This document shows positions 36,501-47,000 of a stretch of DNA of 64,000 nucleotides, one piece after another (positions within the stretch are counted from its first letter, which is position 1; each line of letters opens with the position of its first letter). The DNA comes from Mantis religiosa (lineage: Eukaryota; Arthropoda; Insecta; Mantodea; Mantidae), in NCBI GenBank assembly GCA_030765055.1, contig CM060952.1, positions 86,242,993-86,306,992 on the forward strand, written 5' to 3'. The notes beneath the pieces are model-generated. The model was not told where the DNA came from, ran no database searches, and was given only the letters and a program-made list of their open reading frames with translations. A program made the position numbers and the translations under genes.

Positions 36501-39500
36501 TACAGTGGACTCAGAAATCATCAAAGAATCACAAAGCGAATGAGTATTTATGGCTGTCATATTTGTTTATTGTTTTTATGTGTTTCATAAATAGTAAGTA
36601 TATAAATATACAGCTTATAGGATCGAGTTCAATTTAATGTTTGTCCACAGATCTCACACTTGCGGCACATATCTTCGCTTATCTTACACACTATTTTGCT
36701 GAACTGTGTGTTTCAAGGTTGACCAAACTGCAGAAACAAAAGAGCGTTAGCTTTCGCAGCTTCCCCTCTACCCGCACTACCCCGTAAATCCAGCGCTCTT
36801 CTTATCTTGCGCGTACTGTATGTATTAATACCTCCATTTGTTTCCCTCTATTGTCTGGATGTTTGCTTCTCCACAAGGTTGATTTTGTATTGGCATCCAT
36901 GGTAAAAATTATCTTTTCATTTGTATACGTATCTAGTACCCTTTTCGTTTTCTCCAATTGTACATCTATGCTGTCTTTATACTGATAATATTGATTGCAG
37001 ACAGTATTACTAACTCCCTTACATATCATTTCTATGCATATTATGTGTTCTTCACATAGCTGAGAAATTTTGGCCACTAGTTCTTTGTTAACTATTATAA
37101 TTGCTGCTTTTGGGTGTTGCCCTTCAGAGATTACTCTTACATTTATTGGCATATACATAACTTTACCTTTAAATGTATAGGGTTCCTGTATGCAAATTAC
37201 GTATAATTTTAATTCTTTTATAAGCTTCCAGATTTCCATCATAACTATTTTACTATTTTGGGCATTTATTTGTGCAAATCTAATACAGCTATTGTCTTGC
37301 ATTTTGTAAGTTATCGTATGTAATATTTTCATGTTCCTCTGCTGTTTGCATAGCACAATAGCCTCTTATACGATTCCTATCTCCCTTCTTATTCTTTCTT
37401 TACAATCCACTTTTATCTTAATATTATTTGTTTTGGTTGACTCTTGCCTTTTTAGGCTCCTGTCTATATACACATTTCCATATTTCTTTGGGTGTTCTTG
37501 GTATAGACATATGGCAATTTACTTTTTTGTCTGGGCTCATCTCATTGACAAAATCTTTCATTGCTACATTACTTATTACTATTGTTTTTGTTTGGGAACA
37601 TACATGTTTAATAGGTCTTGTCAGTTTATCCTGTCTAATATGTACATAAGAATTAGGTCAACTTTGTTGAAAATCATACACCACTTTTCCACAGCATTTT
37701 ACAAAATGATTGTAAATTTCGTCTATATCAAAAGTATCATATCTCCTTAAAAAGGCCATACTGAGTATATTCCGTAATTGATCCACCTCTGTCGGAAGAT
37801 TTACTACTCTAAGTTCCATGCGGTCTATGGCGTCTGGGACTGGAAATGTTATACTATCTCCTTGTGGATGCATTATCCAAACAATGTGTCTTAAAGCCGC
37901 CATTAAAGTATTTCGTTCTTCTAATCTACTTAATTTTAATTTAATTTCAAAATCTTCATATATATCTTTGGGGTCGATTCCATTATCTTTTTCTTCTTTT
38001 ACTGCATCTATATTCATCATATCTTCATGTAATTGTACTTTTCGAATTAGGAATTCTTTAAAACTATTCTGCCTGTTTCTTGGAATTAAATTCCTTTAGT
38101 ATTTTATTTTCTGTCCTTAATTTCACATTTTTTACTTTCACTTCCTCCACTAATTCTGATAATTTAGTGAGGGTTGTATACACTTTTTGCTTGTTTCCTA
38201 GTAACATCTTATTATCGTTTCCAATAATGCTGTTTAACTCATTTATTACACTAGAACGTCACACTGTTTCTCCATGCCTTCAGCTCTTTCCATCTTTTCT
38301 TCTGCCTTTTTATATTATCTGTAGAGCTTTTTCTAACAGGTGAGCGTGCCAAAGATTTTCTTCTCCCTTCTTCTTCCCTAGTTCACGTTCACTCACTGAA
38401 GAATTTAGCTCTTTCTAACCAGGTAGCAAGGTTTGAAATGCTTTTCCATCCATAAATACAAATAATAATTTAAAATAATAGTTACTGGCAAAGGCAAAAA
38501 GGGGAAAAGAATTCCACAAGCCACGAGTGTACAACACTTCTGCTCAGCTGCTCGTGCACGACGGCAGCGTCAGCACAAAAATGTGCACACATATGCTGAA
38601 CAAGTGCAGCACAGGTAATATTTCCACTGGAAAATTAATAATAATCTTCTAAACTAGTTGAAGTATATTCCGGGCTTATAGGCCGTGGTCTACTGGGCTC
38701 TTTCTTCTTCTTCTTCTTCTTCTTCTTCCCAGACGTTTCATCTGCGACTACGACAGACATCTTCAGTGGCAGTGGCGAGGTCAAAGTACTCTAGTGGGTA
38801 TTTCAACAGCGACTGTGCTGTTTTCACCGTGGAGAGCGGAATTTATACAAGTGGCTGGAGGGGGAGTCTGCTGTAATTGGTCCGGGTGGACGGTGGGCTG
38901 GATTGGTGTGGGCGGAGTGTTGCGCTCTGTTGGCGTCTGATTGATTCAAATAGTATTGACACCGGCCGTGAAAGCCTTAGAACCTTGATGAATCTTCTAA
39001 ACTATTTAAATTCATATACTCATGCAATGCTTACATAAAGTACAAATACTTCTCTTTCTTCTGGTACACAACACAAATTAAATAAACTTATTTACACCTA
39101 TTAAAAATATATATATTAGAGCTGCAAATTGACACGTCTGACTTCCGTGGCTTCTACTTCTCAAAAAAAAAAGTATATCTAGAACTTTCTTTAAAATCAA
39201 ACATTGATATATTTATTACTGAAACTTCATTTTCTGCATTAAAACTTCTTTAGAGATTTTTGCTGTGTTTCCTAGAGCGATTTGTAGACAGAAGTTTTGG
39301 CTGGATGCATTCTCCGATTGATATCTTTTTCATATGGGGCATCCAATCTTAATAATTTGTGACACACACACAGACAATACATTAAAAATCATAGCTAAAC
39401 TGAAGGTAACACACATGTGCAGCAAGATACTAGAAATTATAGATAAAAATGACTTGAGCTAAGAAAATGTAGACAGGAAGATAAGAGAATTCAAAACAAA

Positions 39501-40962
39501 ACTCAAATAAAGGAAATCACCAAATTTCCAATTATTAATTGGAGGCATAGAGTGGAGTTCGTTACCTCTGATAAGACAATAATGGTAAATGTTGATGGAA
39601 CAGGATAAGCAGCATTTACTGTGGACTCTGAACCATGTTTGGTCTTCTGGTAGATCATATCGGATGATGAATGAATGAAGTGGGAAAAATGATGCTCAAA
39701 TAACAAATGACAAATACGTAAAATATGAAGCTCTTAACAGTGAAGCAAACAAATATATACAAATATAATAATAATTTGTAACTTAAAACTTCACTTATCT
39801 TATAAAAAGTGATTATAATAAATATCCTGATGATGGGAGAGACGTACACTCCCGAAACATTGATATCTAATCATCTTTTCACCTGGCTGGCTGCCCGACA
39901 AGAAAGTGAGCGTAAGTGATGATTTGTTTTTCCAACTGCAGATGTGTATAAATATACATGAAATTGCAATTCTGGAGAATTTATAAGAATTATCATCACT
40001 TCTTATAAAATAAGTGAAGTTTTAAGTTACAAATTATTATATTTGTATATTAACAAATGACATTCAAGTTTTCAGGATAAGAGAAAATTCCCAAAATACC
40101 TTATCGGTGTAACTTATCCTAACCAAGTTTCAAACTCAGGACCTCTTGGATGTGAGACAAACATGCCTACCTCACCCAGGTAGATTAGTGTTCCAGCTTG
40201 AATGTACTGTAACTGATTTGCATCTCAAAATTATTTTTTGTTTATTAACTTTACACACTCTTTTCATTGAAGTTCTACTGGAAGTTATATATTAGGTTAC
40301 CTTGCAAATGACCAGATATGATGGACGGAAGTTATGTGACCACTGGGATACGCAATGGGCTTCATCAATGCAAGCGAATGCTATACCCCTCGACAGTTCT
40401 TTAAGAATACTGCCAAATCCGGTTGTCCTCTCCCCAGAAACAACAGCTTCAGGTGACACCAGCAGAACATTTAAGGCACCAGATTTTGCCATTTCTACTA
40501 CTTTCTCACGCTGCTTGGTAGTTTGGTTTGTATGAAGACAAGCTACTTTAAGGCATCCTGGCACTCCTGTCACCTGCAATAACAAACATCTGTTATATTT
40601 GTCACTTTTAAATGTTTTGAATTAGATATACTTACTAAGCAGTAGAACTTAAAACTTATTTTACTATGAACATAACTATCTAATAAGATAACAAACTTTG
40701 CATCAGGGAAATGAGTATATGTAGTTAGCTGTTACAGAAAAACGGCTTTGCATCTCTATCTTAATTTCTGGACTTTCTAGTTAACCACAATTAAGGTTAA
40801 TTTACATTTCACACTGGTAGTGCATTAAACCAAAGCTGAATAAATGAACCACAAAAGAAAAAAATGATAAAGGTTGGGATCCAAACCAGGTGCCATAACA
40901 TTCCATACAAATGCTCTAGTAATGTTTCATTAAGACTACTTAATATAGGCTACATGTTCAAC

Positions 40963-41004
<42 letters not shown>

Positions 41005-44000
41005 GACTTTTTACTTTCTCTACTGGTTACCAATTGTAAGTACAGCTATAACATTCCATCCAAAAAATGAAACAAAGATTTTATTAGAAATGCATGTTTT
41101 GAGGTCCCATGAATAAAACATGGTGCATATGTATGTCTCTATGAACATTGCTTAAAAATAAAAGGTCACAAACATCAAATTGTATTAAATTAATTGGGAG
41201 TCGATTAATGACACAAAACAACACTTACTTTTAAATTTTCCCGGAACATGTTTCTGACGCCTTCCCTCTATCTTCAGCCGGACATCGACTCTTTGTGTCA
41301 TTAATCGACTCCCAATTAATTTAATTTATACAACACTGTTTTCAACACTTCCATGAAAGGATTTATCAAATTGTATTCTTAATGAGTAAGGACTATGATA
41401 CAACGAAGCACAAAATTAATATAATTTTGAGTCAAACTAGTACCCCATGCTACTATATAACTAGTGTTTACCTAGGACATTCCTAACATCCTCAGCTAAT
41501 GTTGGCTAATGTTGGCTGAGGATGTTAGGAAGGTTTGAATGGACAGTGTTCTAGGTAAACACTAACAATAAATGTAGCTTGGAGTACTAGTTTGACTCAA
41601 AATTATATTAACCAAACTTTATATTAAGTTCAGCTTCTCCCAAGGACACAACACAAAGATGTTTAGAAAGTCCCCTTGTCAAAAACACCCTTTAGAGAGA
41701 AAATCTTTCATAATTTTCTATATTATATAAAAAAGTGTAATGATTTTTTAATCAAAATATCAAATTTAGTTTTAAAATGTTTCTTATCATGTGATTTTAA
41801 AGTATATGGTAATTTGTTATACAAACTAATTCCTCTATGGGCGATGTTGTTAAGGCTTTTATTGACCTTATGTGAGGTTAAATGCAAGTTATTAGCTGCT
41901 CTTGTGTTATACATATGAAAATCTGAATTATTTTTAAAGGAACTTACATTTTGATGGACAAAGCATGCTGTCTCTAAAATGTATACAGACATAATGCACA
42001 ATATCTTAAATCCAGAAAAGATGGATATGCTTGGAGTTCACAAGGGTACCTTTTTCATTATTCTTATAATTTACTTTTGAATCTTAAATACCTGAGATAC
42101 TTTTTTGGAGATGAACCCCATAGTGGTATGGCATAAGAAATATGGGTTGTACATAGTCAAAATATGCAGATTGCAAAACATCAGGCGTAACAATATTACT
42201 AAGTATTCTAAATGCATAGCATAGACAAGTGAGCTTATTGTTTTATGCTATATAAGTGAGCTTATGTGTTAATTTTTCAATATGAGTGTTCCAAGAGAGA
42301 CTTGAGTCTATCTAAACACCAAGAAACTTTGTTTCACTTACTTTTTGGATTACTGAGTTATTCATAAAAATGTTCAGTGGATTTTGTGCACTTCTAGAAA
42401 GCTTTAACAATAAAATCACAATTTTCGACTATGTTTTATCACTGCCGACACACTTGTATGATCATAGGTCAATTTAAAGCACCATTCGTTTGGTCCTATC
42501 ATTAGGCAGTGCTCTAGGACACTGAACACGTCATATAGAAGATTTGTTAATCTGCATAAAAATGTTCCCGCAAAATAAGCATAAGTACCATTTTTCAATT
42601 TTGCATCACATCTTGTAGTTCTAACAGACACATGTGTTTACACAAACTAGGAACAGTTCAGGAACTAAATACTGTCATATAAGCATATGTGCCCACCTCG
42701 GTAGCATGGTGGTAGCATGTCTGCCTCATGTTCAAGAAGTCCCGAGTTCAAATCTCGGTCAGGGTGAATTACCTGGATAAGGCTTTTTCCAGGGTTTTCC
42801 CTTATCCTGAAAGACGAATGTCGGATAACTCTATGCTCTAAGGACCCTGGGCTCATTTGAGATTCATTTCACCCATTCCATTCATCGTCCGATATTACTT
42901 AGCGTTGGAGGACGTAAAATTACAACAAAAAGGCATATGTAATGTTTCTTTTGTAAAAGCAATGGTAAAAATTCATAATTTTGATAGAAATGTGAGGTTA
43001 CACCTAGCTGGAGCAGGGTATCTAGTATTTATATACGATTTTGAAACTGATTCTTGGATGCAGGAAAGGCTTGGAGATGCAGATATCACAAAAATATAGT
43101 TTTCTTTATTTGTTTTTTGTCTTACATACCACACAAGGATTTACCCAACTTCCTTGTTCTCTTCTCCCCATGAAATGCGGAAATCCATTTAGCCTTTCCA
43201 AAGTTGGGCCCTGAGAAATACGACCCTTACTTGACTTGGCACTGTTTTGCTGCACTCCCATGCACTCCGCTACCAGAGATCTGACGAGATGCTTGCAAAA
43301 TTTTCTATGTGACAGGATTGGTTTACATTTGTTTGTGATGTGTATTGTGTATAACAAGTATGAATTCACAGTGCAAACTTCCAGCAACCATAAATTTTTT
43401 TTCTATACCACTTGCATGTTCTACTCAACTGATATTGTGCAATATAATTATCAGTTCTAGTGACACCGCCCATGTGTCGAGTGTAGTCCAAAATAATGTT
43501 TGGTTTCAATGTTGCTGCCTGGTTTGGAAATTTTGTCATTTAGTTTTTGTCGCCCTTGTGACTGGTACTGAGAACAGTTACAGTTATTTTATCTTTCCAG
43601 CAAAGGGCAAGCTTCTGCTGATTGCGGAAGCTTTTTATCTCACCCCTCTTCATTTTCTTAATATTTCCTGGCTTTAGTTGGTGTGGCATATTTTTTCTGC
43701 TGCCCCTAACTGTCCCAGTAGTCACCATATTCATTTTCCACAGCTCATCAGCTAATTCAGGTGATGTATAGTACCTGTATGTGTAAACATGGAAACCTTT
43801 AGGTGTCTATAGGATCCCTTAGGACGGAAGAACACAGGTCTTTTACAACAAGGGTAGTTTACAGGAGGTTAGAATTTGATTCAGTTTTTCCCATATAGGG
43901 CTGGAAATTGCATAGATATCCATTGGAAGCATTAGGTAAGGAGAAAACTTTGATTCCAAATTTTGTAGGTTTGTTTGGATTGTACACTTTGAATTTTACT

Positions 44001-47000
44001 CTTCCCTTGAAACTGATGGTGCTCTCATCAACTGAAACAAATGGACGGGGAATAGAATAAATTGCGTTTTTGCCATTGTTTTCCATTAAATTTTGATTAA
44101 ATTCTTCTTTATATAATTTTCTGTTTCCCTCAGCATGCTCAAAGTGAAGATTCCAAATCAAAAGGAGAAATTCGCCATGAGAAAATTCATCACTGAAAAA
44201 TGGAAATTTATCTGCCCAACTATTAGAAAAAATAATCTGTGACATCAGAGGAGGGTGAAGCTCCATTTTGATAACCACCCCAATTAATGCTTTTATGTCA
44301 ACAATTATTGGGGGATTCCAGGATGCAATCCTGGCTTTCTTTGTTGCAGAAAGCCTGTTGTTTTTTTTATGTTCCCTTGAATGCAGGTCTCCTCGGTAAT
44401 TATTTGCAAAATTTGGTCATCAAAAAATAGACTGAAAAAGTCTATAGGAGGAGTATTCTCATCAAAGTGAGATGTCCCTGCTGGACATTATGCACTGTAT
44501 AGCAGATGTAGGGCCAGGATCAAAATTACTCATCTCTGCCCAGCTAGGTATACTGTTGTTTGGAGTATAACTTGAGTCACACTCGCACTTACAAATCGCT
44601 ATCACTCTTGTTCAACAAAGCTACAATTTCTTTGTCCTTCAACCCTTTCTTTCCTGCCATTATGCCAAAAAAATTAAATAAAATGATGCTTAATAGTAAG
44701 GAACACTGCACTGTTTATTGCTTCACTGGTGAGAACGAAAGGAATTTGGGATTTACCGACCACCGATGTTTGAAAGCACATTTCCTGCCATCTGTTGGCA
44801 GGATATCTGAATTATGTGAACAAAAATAGTCGAATGCAATAGCTCTATAACTGATCACCCAAATATATGGTTTTCCGCTTGTGGACACTGGATGCACCAC
44901 CCATATATGGGTTTCAGCTCGCGAAGGTTTAATTTGGTGAAGCAGCTAGATTATAATTGAAAAGTTATTTACAAAGATACAACATTATATTTCCTAATTT
45001 ACAGATTATGTAATTGTACCATTATGATTGTGTTGCCAATATATTCACATAAAATATTTTCACATTTAATTAAAATGGATAGTTTATTAACAGTGAAGTA
45101 ACAGTAATTTAGAACTTTCACTTATTCACTTGAACTAGTTTCAGAGCATTTGCTGTTCTCAGCTGGAGAATTGAGGGTTTTTACCTGATCCTCCATTAGT
45201 GATACCAGCGGAGAGACAACCAATGTAATGCACGGACCCCTTTGTGAGTAGAGGTATGCTGGAAGCTGATAACATAAACTTTTACCAGCTCCAGTGGATA
45301 AGGTGACAAGTGTGGAAAGTCCAGAGAGGATTCGCATAATGGCTAGTTCCTGTCCTGGTCGGAAGCCATCATGTCCAAATTTTTCCAAAGCTTCATAAAC
45401 TTCAGGTGGTGTATCTGTAAAGTATAGTGATGAATCATATAACATTACAGCGCACATGTATCATTACTTCATGTTCATTAACAGATTTACTCATATTTCA
45501 GGTTTTTGTCATTTCTGCCTAGCATTAAATTTCAGGTATATTTATTTTGTGCTTAGTACATATTTTATAGTTATTTAAGTATCTAGTTAATATGAGTACA
45601 ATCACTGCTTAAAATTATTAATTTTTAGATGAGTCGTATTTATTACACATCTGCTTCACTTTCGACTGCTTAAAATGTTGTAAGAACAAGGCATAAGCCC
45701 ATTATATAAAATAAATGACAGTGATAAAAAAGTTCATCTCATTGGTTCTACACATATTTCATTTGGGAAGATTTAACGGCTACATACCTTATCTGCATTT
45801 ATCATATGAACATTAATTTACAAACTACAGCATCGTTCAATAAATTTTATGATATAACGTAAATATTTTTATCATAATCAATTGTCTAGAAAGAAAAGAA
45901 CTTCCCTGTTTACCATAACAATAGTATGATATAGATTGGTTGGAATGAAGAAAAATGGACTGAACGATGAGTGAAAAAAATTAAGTGTAAAATGTCATAT
46001 GAGCAGTTTAAGAAATACTGTGAAATTACAGAGAATAGTCATAATGTATGTGGGAAAGCTTTATTAACAAATATATGAATATATTAGTTAATTGATAGAA
46101 ATTATATCATTTTTTCACATTAGCCATATATAGGCTAAGGTTTTTGATAGAGTCAACATGAAAAATTCAATGCCATGGCCAGGATTTGAACCATGGATCT
46201 CCTGGTTTCTGTCCAGTCGCTCTTACCAATTGAGCTACCATGGCCAACTTGTCATCATGACATTAAATTCTTTATTTGACTCGTATATTTCCCCGGTAAA
46301 CCACCAGGGGCTCTCGCATTCAAGATACACCATTTGTGGTGACTTACTATCGTAAGTACTTAAGTCCTAGGCTTCATCATTTAACTATTTTTGTGCTGTG
46401 TCAGTACATGCCAATTTTACCTTATGGCAAATTAAATTCTAAACTGATAGGATGCTTTTTCATTATAACTATCCTATGCTTTCAGCCTTAAAAGTAACTG
46501 AACTTAGGTCTGATGAGGTTAAAACTTACCTATGCAAAACATCAACAATTTGCCACCAAACACCAACTTGACATTTTAAAACAAGGTTGTCTTTGGAATA
46601 ACACCACTTTCATAGGTTCTACTCATGGATTAGTTTACTGTATCACAAAATAAAGAAATTTTAAAAGTCTTTACTCACCAATGAGTGTTCCATCTTCATT
46701 AAGGTGATAAAGGGGCTCAACTGCATTTGTTTTAACAATATCAAAAGATCCACTACTTTCCTCATGTGAGGCTAACATCAACTTGCGTTTACTGACATGA
46801 TCTGGAGCAGATGCCAATCTTTCTACTTCTTCCAGTGTCAAGAACGGACTATCCTCTTCTTCCTCATACTTTGGTAGAAGCTGATCACCTACAGAATAAT
46901 AAGTTTCTCCATACTACACTATTACATTAATAGAAATTAAAAACTAAAATGTATGAAAAAATTGTATAATAATCTTAAGTCAAATTCCAATCATTATTGT

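Larger units (their letters stand above)
32300..38460 (-). mobile_element. R1-like non-LTR retrotransposon (LINE), interrupted and decayed
   Basis: Minus-strand order from the right: ORF1-like fragment (38020-37658), AP-type endonuclease (37356-36821, then 35427-35300), reverse transcriptase (about 34900-33417), C-terminal cysteine region (33314-32994). A DDE transposon (35429-36818) sits inside the endonuclease. Several frameshifts exist. The endonuclease motif QEPY and the overall order suggest the R1/I group. The ends are not sharply defined. Confidence 0.85.
39655..40200 (-). repeat. SINE family B copy, split by insertion
   Basis: 39655-39712 and 40051-40200 together are a minus-strand SINE-B (GATGATGAATGAATGAAGTG; TTTCAAACTCAGGACCTCTT). 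The insertion 39713-40050 sits between. Confidence 0.75.

Noticed and set aside
41417..41611. Hammerhead ribozyme in element D
   Set aside because: CTGAGGA is present, but the GAAA strand reads GAAT and helix I cannot be formed.
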